Origin: Dipteris shenzhenensis
Lineage: Eukaryota > Polypodiophyta > Polypodiopsida > Gleicheniales
Strand: one strand, 5' to 3'
Length of the DNA stretch: 64,000 nucleotides
NCBI GenBank assembly: GCA_047967505.1
Contig: CM106540.1
Part shown: in pieces, positions 37,938 through 48,436 of the stretch
Layout: each line of letters begins with the position of its first letter
How positions within the stretch are numbered: the stretch's first letter is position 1
Notes under the pieces: model-generated
Seen by the model: the letters and a program-made list of their open reading frames with translations, nothing else
What the model was told of the DNA's origin: nothing
The model's database searches: none
Made by a program: the position numbers and the translations under genes

Positions 37938-38163
37938 CAAGATTGACTTGATTCAGCTTGTACTTGATAGATTGACTTAATTCAATTTGTATTTGATTGA
38001 TTATGATTTTGCTAGCATAGATTAGTACTCAACAGGGGCCCTAGTGCGCCCTTTTCTCTAGCCCCTTGAGGCTTGTATGATTTTTCCTTTTCTATGCACT
38101 TTGTCCCATATGCCCGTGAGGTCTCCCACATACAGTAATACCTCTCTCTCTCTCTCTCTCTCT
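37938..38163. repeat. TC-bounded module, copy 3
   Basis: Starts caagattgacttgattcagc and ends in (CT)n at 38142-38163. By eye over 90 percent identical to copy 2. Confidence 0.85.
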
Positions 38164-38312
38164 TCTTTACTACCATAGCAACATGATGCCAATCCACAAA
38201 TTTAGAGCATGGGGTTAACGAACCAAAGTGGAAGGCAAGGACCTAGTTACACCAGGATAGGGGCTAGATTTATTGATAAAAAGGATTCAATGAGAAACCT
38301 TGGTTGGTGGTT

Positions 38313-38735
38313 TGTTAGCCATTTTGGTTAACAATATGCCACTGCTAGTTGGTAATGTCATTTGGTGAATAGTAGCAATGTTGTAGAGCTAGGAGTGTGC
38401 CTTAGAGCCAAATGGGCCCAAGATTGTTGTAAAGAATGAGGAAAGGGAGTGGTATAAAGGGAAAGGGGTTGGCCCTCCCTTAAAAGCCAAATGGTTGACT
38501 TTCTTCTTCACTTGTTGGTTGCACACATCGGAATACAAGCTCTCCTCTTCCTCTTTGGAGTTGTCTCTTGTTCCCTCATAGTGCCTTTCATGAGTGCCAT
38601 GTTCTCTTCTCTTGTCCCCTTCTTCTTCTACTCCTCTCCCTTCTCTACTTGCCTCTCCCCTTCCTCTTCTTTTGCTTATGGATTCACGATCGCAAATAAA
38701 CCGGGAGTCGCTAGAGTAACACTAGTGGATGTAAT
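38313..38735 (+). repeat. LTR-like sequence related to the LTR at 5618
   Basis: Starts TGTTAGCC, then ggttaacaatatgcc, gtgtgccttagagcca, agtggtataaag, gccctcccttaaaag, aaatggttgactt and ggaatacaagctc, all in the same order as the 5.6-kb LTR. No polypurine tract or coding sequence adjoins it, so it may be a solo LTR. The right end is an estimate. Confidence 0.65.
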
Positions 38736-39100
38736 TTGCTTGCATTGATCTCAACCCAGAGTATCATGGAGGAGTACTTCATCGGTGCTCTTGCAAGATC
38801 CCAATGACATGTGAGTCACCGCTTGACTACACAATGGATAAAAAAAGGAACAACATTAAAAGGATATGGAAGTACTAGCATGGTAGATATAATTAAAGGA
38901 TTCCACACTATACATCAAAATTATAGAAAATTCCATAAACAAAGGTACCAAGAAAGGAACACAAAGGATGAGGGAGTTCAACACCAAGAAAGAAAAAGGA
39001 AGGATGACAAAAACCTCAAATGTAGAACAATTTGAACAAAAGGGATAAGATTTGGCAAACAGAGAGCATTGATAAAATCATGTTCAATTGAAACTCTTCG
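38736..39100. other. Intergenic
   Basis: AT-rich, nothing supported. Confidence 0.3.
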
Positions 39101-39104
39101 TTGT

Positions 39105-40060
39105 ATAATGATGGTTAACCAAATCAAACATGCTAAAATAAAATAAATGTCCATAAAATCAGGAAATATAACATGTTAAAATGACAGCACAAACAAAACT
39201 AATATCACATACGAAGAATTACAAAAAAGATGAACTTGCATTTAGAAAATTTAGTAGCCACACTTAACTTAGTAAATTACAATAAGCAACACATTTTACA
39301 TTTAAAAACCCAAACTATTGTAAAATTTTTCAATCAAAAGCAAATCAAATTAAAAAAAAACTATCTAATCATGGTTAACCAAATAAAATTTTAAAACAAA
39401 CTATCTAATGATAAATGCCAATAACTTAAGCACAAGTAGCATGGTAAACTTATATGTAAAAGACCACATAAGTAACAAATAAATTTAGAAAATATAGTAG
39501 CACACTTGACTTATTGAATTATAACAAAACAACACAAATTATGTTTAAAACCACAAACATTGTTAAACTATTGAATCAAAACAAATCACAATTTGTGAAT
39601 GAATGATACTAGATACTTGGAATAGTGACATTTGAGGAGAAAATGTTCTCCAAGGACTTGTCCTTCTCAGTGAACCTCTTGTATAGTAGGATGAAGTTGA
39701 TGTAACTTTATCCAAAACAAGTTATTTGCTTCCAAACATCTTGAAATCTATTTTAACCATCTTTTGTAGAGAAATATAGATAGAAAGAATGCATGTATTT
39801 GAAACTACCCCCTTGCTTTATAAAACTTCCAAATTGAAAACTCTTTTATACTTATACCACACTCCATAAAATTTATTTAAAAACAAACAAAAATTTCCAA
39901 GGTTTCCAAATAATATACTATAAATATATGCAAATTTACTCTTAATGCTAAAAACACACATAAATATTGAATAAAATTGACTTGCATTTAGAAAATTTGG
40001 TAGCATACTTGAATTATTAATCCCAAAAAAACACAACACAAATTGTATCCAATTGTAGAA
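39105..40060. repeat. AT-rich degenerate repeats of ~250 bp
   Basis: The block cttgcatttagaaaatttagtagc followed by acacttgacttattaaattataacaa occurs near 39236, 39482 and 39982; ggttaaccaaat occurs near 39113 and 39373. Spacing is about 245-260 or twice that, suggesting a decayed tandem array. Confidence 0.6.
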
Positions 40061-40640
40061 CTACGTTTGGGATGCATCATGATGTGCACTAATTTGGGTG
40101 ATTACCAATTTGGTGGTGAGTCAAGGTAACATGTGATAGACCACACCCTCACTAGATTCTTTTGGTGGAATCAAATGGAGAGACCCAATTCTAACCACAG
40201 CAAAGTTTTTGCTAGCCACCACCAACTTGCTACAGACTTCTTTATCATACTAGCACTACTAGTGTCATCATATCTATTGGTTGGTTGGCATCATGCCACA
40301 TGGACTTAGATGATATACTTAATCTATTTTGGCCACTGTGTTGGTCCTTGATTCAAAACATGTGGCACTTCTCACACATCTTTGAAGCCATGAACATAAT
40401 TCAGGTGGAGGACATAAACCATGCCAAAACCACTGTAATTGCTAGAATACACTCGTAGTGGCCCAAGTCGACCATTGCAATGGCCATGCCAAACTAACAA
40501 AGCTATGGAGTCTATGGCTATCTAATGCAACCATCATGCCATTTGGTGACACAAAAAACGTGGCATTGCATGCACAGAAGTGGCAATGTCAACCACCACC
40601 ATGGCTAAAACTGCAGTGTAGACATTGACAAAATATGAAG
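40061..40640. other. Intergenic left of copia element A
   Basis: No gene supported; several ccaccatgg/atgccat-like words but no clear repeat unit. Confidence 0.3.
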
Positions 40641-40984
40641 AGGGGAGAGGAGAAGAGTGGAGATGAGGAGAGAGGGCACAGCTAGAGAGCACACCACAAA
40701 TGACTAACTGTACACTAGATTTAGTTGAAAAAATAGAATATATACAAAACCTTTTAGGGTTAGGGTTGGGGGATCTAATCCTTTCCTTTATAGCACTCTA
40801 TAAGGTTAGTGCTATGCACATATGATCACGTGATGGTGCTATGCACACATGATCACATGATGTTGAGCGTGAACTCTCAACACCTTCCCTCAAGATCAAC
40901 ATCATGAAGTAGGCCTTCCCTCAAGATGATGATTCTGGGGAATCGAAGAAGGACTGAGCATTACATTCCATCACACCCCTTTAA

Positions 40985-41525
40985 TGGGAATGTCCTTCCT
41001 CTGCGTCAAACCAAGAGCTACTCAGTGTTTCTCGAATAGCTCTTTACCGAGTGGTTTGGTAAGGATGTCTGCAACATTCTCTTTGTTATCACAATGCTGC
41101 AGTGTGATGTCACCAAGTAACACTCTTTCTCTGATGAAGTGCTCTCTGACATCAATGTGCTTTGTCCTAGAGTGATATACCGGATTCTTGGCCAATGCTT
41201 GAGTCGATTGATTATCACAATATATTGTTGTTGGCTTTCATCAAAGTAATCTGTTTTTGACAATAGTCTTCTGAGCCATATAGCCTCACATGCACCTGTA
41301 GTGAGTGCTCTATATTATGCTTCAGTCGAAGACAAAGAAACAGTTGGTTGTTTGTTTGACAACCATGATATAGCACCTTGACCAAGGAAAAATGCATATC
41401 CCTGTGTTGATCTCCTGTCTCATGATCTCCGGCATAGTCACTATCACAGTATCCATGCAACTGTGGATGACTTCCTCTATATTCTATCCCAAACTGTCTT
41501 GTACCTCTGATGTATTGCAAGACTT
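40985..41525 (-). pseudogene. Copia A RNase H
   Basis: Reads MQYIRGTRQFGIEYRG and LHGYCDSDYAGD (first catalytic Asp), then breaks. Beyond it are remnants of S-T-E-A-E-Y and, at about 41060-41190, the K-N-P-V-Y-H-S-R-T-K-H-I block that ends copia RNase H. Confidence 0.8.
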
Positions 41526-41547
41526 TTTTGGCTGCATTCCAGTGAGA

Positions 41548-42465
41548 CTATTTTGGATTTGCCATAAACTGTGCTAGTGAGCTTACTGCAGAACAAATAT
41601 CTGGCCGTGTGATTGTCAAATATATAAGAGACCCGATGAGCTGCCTGTAGTATCTGTCATTGACTGTAGGCTTTTCTGAATCTTTAGTAAGTTTCAAACT
41701 ATGTTCCATGGGAGTGGCTGCAATCTTGCAATCTGCCATATGAAACTTCTTCAGGAGACTATCAACATACTTGAGCTGACTCATGAATGTGCTATCTGAA
41801 TCTCTCCAGAACTCAATTCCAAGACAATAGTGCATAAGTCCAAGATCTTTCATGTCGAACTCTGCAGATAATTCTTGTTTCAATTTTCTGATGAAGCTAT
41901 CCTTGCTTCCTGTCACAATCAGATCATCTACGTACAAAAGTGCAATAGTAATGTCTTCCCCTTGAACTTTGTAGTAGAGAGTATGATCTGCATTGGACTT
42001 CATGTATTCCAGATCAGTTAAATACTTGTTAATTCTGCTGTACCAACTTCTGGGTGCTTGTTTTAAGCCGTAGAGACTTTTCTTAAGGTGGCAAACTTGA
42101 TTTTCCTTTCCTGGTTCAACATAACCTGCTAGTTGTTGCATGTAGACTTCCTCGTCTAGATAACCATTGAGAAATGCATTCTTGACATCAAGCTGATACA
42201 CATTCCATTTGCTAAGTGTCGCTAGTGATATCAAGAACCATGGAATCCATCTTTGCTACTGGAGCATAAGTCTCATCATAGTCTTTACCATATTGTTGTG
42301 CAAATCCTTTTGCAACTAATCTGGCTTTGTATCTCTGAATACTTCCATCTAGATTGTCCTTCACTTTGTATACCCATTTGTTTGCTATGGCCTTCTTTCC
42401 TGGTGGAAGGTTGCATAATTCCCAAGTATTATTCTTATACAAAACATCCATTTCTTCATTCATAG
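41548..42465 (-). pseudogene. Copia A reverse transcriptase (RVT_2)
   Basis: First part NNTWELCNLPPGKKAIANKW and RYKARLVAKGFAQQYG; second part QLDVKNAFLNGYLDEEVYMQ, GLKQAPRSWYSRI, ALLYVDDLIVTGS (catalytic YVDD) and GLMHYCLGIEF. A single frameshift around 42220 separates the two. The 228-codon second part is uninterrupted. Confidence 0.92.
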
Positions 42466-42662
42466 CAGTTTGCCATTCTCGCTTGTCTACTGCGTCTTCG
42501 AAGTGCGTCTTCGAAGTACAGTGGCTCTTTTGTAGCCATGATGGTAGTCATAAGAGCATAGTTGGTGGTTTCCACCTGAATTGCTTTGCCTTTTTGAGCA
42601 CATGTCAATCTGGCTGGTGGTCTGCTTTCCCTAGTAGACCATCTGAGCTGCTGTGGCTCTGC

Positions 42663-43442
42663 TTAAGGTGTTGCTAGCAATTCTTGCTCTTCTTCATCAA
42701 CCTGTTCTATAGATGACTGTGAAGTCGATGCTTCTATCTCCTGTGTAGGTGAGGTTTTCCATTCTGATTCCTCATCAAAGATTACATCTCTGGAAATAAT
42801 GACTTTGCGGTTGATGGGATCATACAATTTGTATGCTTTGCTTTCTTCACTGTAGCCAACCATGATGCATTTGCGTGACTTTGCATCCAATTTTCTGCGA
42901 TGATCATCATGTATGTGGGCATATGCTATGCAACCAAATATGCGGAGATGCCCAATGCATGGCTTGTGTCCAATGAATGCTTCATAAGGAGTCATACCTT
43001 GTATCAGTTTGGTAGGAAGCCAATTAAGCAAATAGTTTGCAGTGGCTATTGCTTCTGCCCAATACTGATTCAGAAGATGCTTTTCACTAAGCATTGCTCT
43101 AGCAGTGTCTGCTAAAGTCCCGTTCTTCCTTTTAGCTCTTGCATTCTGTTGAGGAGTATCTGCACATGTGAATTATCTTTGAATGCCGTGACTTCTGCAA
43201 AAGTTCATGAATGCTAAAGACATGTATTCACCTCCTCTGTCTGATCTCATGACCTTGATCTTTCTGCATGTCTGGTTTTCTACCATGGCTTTGAATTCTT
43301 GAAATCTGGAAAACACTTTAGATTTCTCTTTTAGAAAGTAGACCCAACAATAACTGCTGTAGTCATCGATGAAAGTCAAGTAGTAAAGTGAACCATTAAT
43401 GCTGCAGGTCTGGGCATAACCCCATACATCTGTATGTATCAA
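42663..43442 (-). pseudogene. Copia A integrase
   Basis: Two frames: MIHTDVWGYAQTCSINGSLY with YYLTFIDDYSSYCWVYFLKE and SDRGGEY (43173-43442), then, after a break near 43150 at the Q-N-G-x-A-E-R position, LNQYWAEAIATANYLLNWLP and HLRIFGCIAYAHI (42663-43094). DDE residues in HTDVWG and F-I-D-D-Y-S are recognisable. Confidence 0.85.
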
Positions 43443-43559
43443 ATCAAGAATACCTCATGCACGAGAGATACTTCTGACAAAGTTGGTGTGCTTTTGTTTG
43501 CCGAAGCAGCATGCTTCGCAAACCTTTCCAAGAAACTATAGCTTCGGAATCCCAATTGC

Positions 43560-44049
43560 CATATTCTGATTCGTGAGATCTAACAAGTACTTGAAATTGA
43601 CATGACCATATCTCTTGTGCCATTTTGCAGATAGTAGCATCTGTTGCAGTTGAGCTGACATGGCATGCTTATCTGGTACTGTAGCTAGCATTCTATATAA
43701 GCGTCCTGACACCTTTTGCTACTAGCTAACATCTTTTTGATTTGTCTCTGATAGTGCACTCATCACCGTCGAAGATGACTTTGTCATTATGTTCCATCAT
43801 TTGACCTATTCACAAAAGGTTCTTACTGAGCTTCGGAACATAGAGCACATCTTTGACTAATCCTTTTGTACTAGTGAAATTGTTCATAGGGATAACACCT
43901 GTCCCTTGAACTGGATTTGGTGTAATATCTACTGTGTAGATGACATTTTTCTATCCTTCTAATGGCTTGAATTCTATGAACCATTCCTGATGATTTGTCA
44001 TATGAGATGATGCACTGCTGTCGATGTACCAAGGATCCTATTCAACTTG
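43560..44049 (-). pseudogene. Copia A protease and linker
   Basis: Minus strand reads PWYIDSSASSHMTNHQEWF near 44000-44030. Copia proteases have D-S/T-G here; this copy has D-S-S, so the active site is altered. It continues into the segment that matches the scrap at 1-263. Stops interrupt the part toward the integrase. Confidence 0.7.
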
Positions 44050-44930
44050 GTCGACTTGATAGCTAAAATCCTCTTTGGGATTGAAATCAGTGTCTAGGTA
44101 CACTTGTCTAGGTACACTGTGTCAGTCTGATGCAATTCCTCGCTTGCAAGAAACATATTTCCATGTTCATTTGTAAAATTACTTTCACTAGAATGTCCAC
44201 CACGATGATTTTCTCTACCTCGGGAATTCCCTCGATTACTGCTGGATTGACCACCTTGGTCGTCTTGTGGCAATCTCTTTCATAGTGTCCAAACTTGTGA
44301 TAGTAGTTGCACTGAATGTTTGACACATTAGTGGATGCATTCCCTCGTCCTTGGAATCTTCCTCGATTGGAATGATTTCCTCTTTGTTGATTCTGTTGTT
44401 GCTGAGGATGATGCTAATGCTGATGTTGATTCTGACTTTGATTTTGTTGATGATGACCACTTTTTTGATATGATCTACCTCTACCTTTGCCTTTGCCTCT
44501 GCTTCTCTCTGAAGCTGTGAATGCCTGATCATTAGAATGACCTTTACCTGCTTGAATGGCCTGAGTCCTGAGTTCTTCACCAAGTAGAATTGACTGAAGT
44601 TCTTCCAGTGTCAGAATTTGTTGTTGGATGGCAATACTGTGGACTAGATTCTCATATCCCTCTCCTAGTCCATTCAGAATGACGAACCATTTCTGCGGGG
44701 TTCATAGTCTCTCCTGCTGCTACAAGTTGATTGTTGTAGTCTTTTATGCAGAGTACATAAGCACGACTGGTTTCACTACTGTTGCGAAAACTTTGGTTGA
44801 TCTGGTTTCTCAGGGTGAGAATCCTAGATGTGTTCTTGGACTCATAGAGAGCTGTGAACATATCCCATGCTTCTTTTGATGTCTTGACTGTGTTGATCTG
44901 TCCTAGCATGACATCTTGCACATCCTCCCT
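44050..44930 (-). pseudogene. Copia A gag, N terminus replaced
   Basis: Reads VQDVMLGQINTVKTSKEAWD, MFTALYESKNTSRILTLRNQ (UBN2-type gag), then after a frame break an Arg/Gly/Gln/Asn-rich region and CNYYHKFGHYERDC at ~44290, a knuckle with the second Cys changed to Tyr (CxxYxxxxHxxxxC). The residues before VQDV are a low-complexity Glu/Arg/Gly run coded by the microsatellite, not normal gag. Confidence 0.8.
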
Positions 44931-45055
44931 CCTCCTCTTCCTCCTTCTCCCTCCTCCTCCTCCTCCTTCCTCCTCCTCCTCCCTCCTCCTTCTCCTTCCT
45001 CCTTCTCCCTCCTCCTCCTCCTCCTCCCTCCTCTCTCTTCTTTCCTCCACGCTCT
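44925..45055. repeat. Imperfect (CTC/CTT)n microsatellite
   Basis: About 130 bases of pure pyrimidine triplets on the plus strand, with homopurine GAG/GGA on the minus strand. It forms the left boundary of readable copia A gag. Confidence 0.95.
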
Positions 45056-45160
45056 TACACCTTCTTCCTCTCCCACTCCTATGCTCCCCCTAAACCCTTA
45101 GTTCCTGAACCCTTAACCTCCATGATCTACAAGGGAGACGAGTTCTCCACCATGTACTCT

Positions 45161-45275
45161 ACCCTAAACCTTGGACCTCCTTCTAACCCTAGAACCTCTT
45201 CTAAACCTTGGAACCTCCTTCTAAACCCAGGAACCTCCTTCTAACCCTTAAACTCCTCCTAAACCCTACAACCCC
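45161..45275. repeat. 18-20 bp minisatellite with CCTAAACC-like core
   Basis: Five to six units such as ttctaaccctagaacctc, ttctaaaccttggaacctcc, ttctaaacccaggaacctcc. The core resembles the plant telomere C-strand (CCCTAAA). Confidence 0.8.
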
Positions 45276-45589
45276 CAATGAAGGCAAAAGCCTTCATTAC
45301 TTCAACCATGATGATACACGTTCCGTTTACACATGCATGTACTATGTTTGCTTAACACACTTAAGCCTACGTCTCTCACCGGAACATGACTTGAGGTCCT
45401 AAGCTACACATATACTACAAATGACAACCCCGATATATCTATAGGTGACAAAAAGCCTCGGAACCCTGCGTGCTAAGAATACCTTGCTCTTCCTATGAAA
45501 GTCATAGGAAAGAGCCAACATTGACAAAAGTATATGCTTTTTAAAATTTTGTAACTTTACCATATAAGTACAAATCTTATTTTTATAAA

Positions 45590-46490
45590 ATTTAATTTAG
45601 CACATAGCCATTCGAATTTGGCACATAGCATATGTGCCAATATCAACCCAAGGAAGGGCATGTTCCTTGGTCTTATAATTTTTGGAGAGCAACTGTGCCA
45701 ACTCTCCCCCCACACAAATGTGTGGTTATGTGCTAAATGTAAAGTATTATAAGCCAAATGCAAAGTGCTATGTGCCAAATTAAAATTGCATTATGCTAAA
45801 TGCAAATTGAAATGAACCCAAGGAAGGGCATGTTCCTTGGTCTTACAAATTTTGGAGAGGAACTGTGCCAACTCTCTCCCCATACAAATTTGTGGTTATG
45901 TGGTTAATGCAAAGTACTATGTTTAGAATGCAAAGTGCTATGTGCTAAATGAGCAATCTATATACAGCATATAACAATTTGAATTTGGCACATAGACTTT
46001 GCATTTAGCATAAACCACACATTGGTGTGGTTTATGCTAAATGCAAAGTCCTATGTGCCATTTAGCACATTGAATTTGGCACATAGGAATTTGCATTTAG
46101 GATAACCACACATTAGTGTGGGGGGAGATTTGGCACCTTCCTCTCCAAAGATTATATGACTAAGGAATGTGCTCTTCATGGGTTCATGGTAGTTTGAATC
46201 AACACATGGCATTTTGCATTTAATTGGCACATAGAAATTTGAATTAACACATAGCATGTTGCATTTTGCACATAGCACTTTGCATTTAGCACATAACCAC
46301 ACATTTGTATGGTGGGAGAGTTGGCACACTCCCTCTCCAAAAATTCTAAGACCAAGGAACATGCCCTTCCTTGGAATCAACACATGGCATTTTGCATTTA
46401 ATTGGCACATAGAAATTTGAATTTAACACATAGCACATTGCATTTTGCACATAGCACTTTGCATTTAGCACATAACCACACATTTGTGCA
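45590..46490. repeat. ~900-bp fold-back (inverted repeat) array
   Basis: Left half carries two forward units near 45649-45780 and 45829-45960; right half carries units in reverse orientation near 46085-46180 and 46265-46375, plus a partial unit to 46490. At the centre (about 46024) ggcacatag-actttgcattt/agcataaaccacac is mirrored by gtgtggtttatgct/aaatgcaaagtcctatgtgcc, ~35-bp arms with one indel. Each unit has an internal hairpin ccaaggaa-gggcatg-ttccttgg. No protein is coded. Confidence 0.8.
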
Positions 46491-47672
46491 TAGTATCTAT
46501 AAGTTTTTTAATTTGTCCTTTCATCTTGAGCAAGTGAACCTTGCAAATTGGGCTTCAACACCAATCAGTACATTTGCAATTGCCAAGTAATCCTTGAAGA
46601 CCATCTCCCACATATTGAAGTAAACTTGACAAATTTTCAAACATGGGAGGAGCACCTATCAAAGAATCTATTGGATAGAGTCTGTCAACACTCCACAAGT
46701 CGACATGTCTTGCTCCTTATTGTACTTGGTTTAATTGTTCTTTTTCAACAATCTTGTGGCCACCACATTGACTAGCAATAGTGTATTTAGGTGGGACTTA
46801 AATGTGCAAGGTGCTTCTTTGTAGCTTATTGGTGCAATTTTGTAATGGAGCCATGAGAGGATTCAAAACTAGATTTGCAAACAGAAAGTCAAATGACGTA
46901 AGATTTGAGATTACTAAATGGTAGAAAAGGATTCATGGAAGTAGTAATGGTTTGAAATTATAACAAAATGAATTGATTTTTAAAAAATGGATTTAGGGGT
47001 TGAAAAGTTCTTATGGTGATAGTACCTAGGATTTAGGGATTATGGTGAGAAGATGAAGGGTTAGTGGTTGGAAGGTGATTTTGCAGCATACATATGGTCT
47101 AGGGGAAGGTGTCATGCCATTTTTGAAACTTTTGAAAAATTTTGAATTTTTGGTAGGAGTGGTACCCACCGCAAGCTACTTTTGGTTATGGGACCCCTTA
47201 GAGAGGGAGAGAGGAGCATCTTTTTCCAAGTAGGGGGATCATCCAATTGGAACAAGGAGGTGCACTTTTTGAGGCATATTGGGACCACCACCTCCTAGGG
47301 AGATGCCCCTTTTTTGGATTCACATTGACCTTAGTTCTTAATCCATTTTGCTAAGCCACTCCTTATGAGATTCTTTTTGAGTCCAAAGGTTCCCTAATGT
47401 ATTTCTATTGTGTGCGTTGTGTATACTATTTATTGTCTATAATATGTGTTGTGTGTAGTGCACTATATTAATGGAAAATTTGTGGAGTAAATATTAGACC
47501 AATGGTGAATCTAGAGGCTTCTCCAAGTTGCCTGGGATAATAGTATAGCTTTAAATTTAATAAATTAATTCAAAAACTATTATAACATAAAGCATGAATT
47601 TAGCCCTCTAGGTACTCAATCGATTAGCACAAGTCATCTATAAGCTTAGATTTTCCAAATTCTAGCTTATAA
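46491..47672. other. Intergenic between fold-back array and copia element B
   Basis: AT-rich, no supported gene or repeat. Confidence 0.4.
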
Positions 47673-47677
47673 AAAAC

Positions 47678-48406
47678 TATAAGAAAATAATACGTCTATG
47701 CTCAACAGATAACAGGATCTCGTACGCAAGAGAGAAAACAAGATAGTATGGAGAATCAAAATTTTGATTATTGTAGAACTGATACAATAGATGGCGCTGC
47801 CTCCCAATAGTGCACTCCTGTGAAAGAAGCTTCAATGGCATGCTAGAAACAGTAGAAGACGGAGGCTGAATGCTAAGGAATCAGGGTTGCTGTAGCCAGT
47901 GATGAAATGGGCTTCATGGGCTTGCTCTTATATAGCCACCAATCGTAGTCAGTTAGGCTCAATTGGGTGACCGACCCAATCCGCCCAAAACAGTCGACTA
48001 AGGGTCAGTCCCGAAATAGGCCACCGACCATACGATAGAACCAGTGTGCAAAACAGAGCAACTATCCTACGGTCCCCGTTTAGCCCACAGCCATTCGAGA
48101 TCATCTGAGGCTCCAAACGGGCCCTGCGACTCGAGAGTGGGCTGTCCCGAGAAATGCTCCATCTACCCTCAGTGTGGTCAGTCAAGGGATGCCTTCCTGC
48201 ACTTGCATGTAGCCTAGTTCGCGGTGTGCCAACTCTATCTAAAGCTGTCCAGCCATCAGGCCACACATGGCCCCCATCTGGTGTCCAAACCAGGACCTAC
48301 CATATAACCGAGCTACTCAAATGCCTTCTCCTCATATGGGGGGCTTACAAGTAGAGTTAGCTGGTTCTCGCGTAGTTACATGAGAGTGGAGCATTGATAT
48401 CTAACA
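47678..48406 (-). repeat. 3' LTR of copia B
   Basis: Start base pair TG is mutated to TA. Contains cttatatagcc, a possible TATA region in the element's U3. Confidence 0.93.
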
Positions 48407-48436
48407 CCCCCCCTCAATGTCCACCCGCAAGTGAAC

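Larger units (their letters stand above)
40640..45060 (-). mobile_element. Ty1/copia element A (3' LTR, pol and partial gag)
   Basis: On the minus strand gag, protease, integrase, RT and RNase H follow in copia order, then a polypurine tract (TTGAGGGAAGG, 40883-40897 region) and a 3' LTR whose first bases TGTTGAGAG lie at 40882 going down. The LTR holds a doubled gtgctatgcacannatgatcac unit at 40817-40860; its far end is not resolved. The 5' end is lost: gag runs into a CTC/CTT microsatellite at 44925-45055 and no 5' LTR or primer site is seen. Frames are mostly open but broken at several places, so it is inactive. Confidence 0.88.

Noticed and set aside
42354-42677. Plus-strand frames over copia A, and similar ones over copia B (48600-48926, 49720-50327)
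   Set aside because: Antisense shadows of RT and integrase.
44854-45101. Ser/Leu/Pro-rich plus frames of 61-79 codons
   Set aside because: Translation of the CTC microsatellite.
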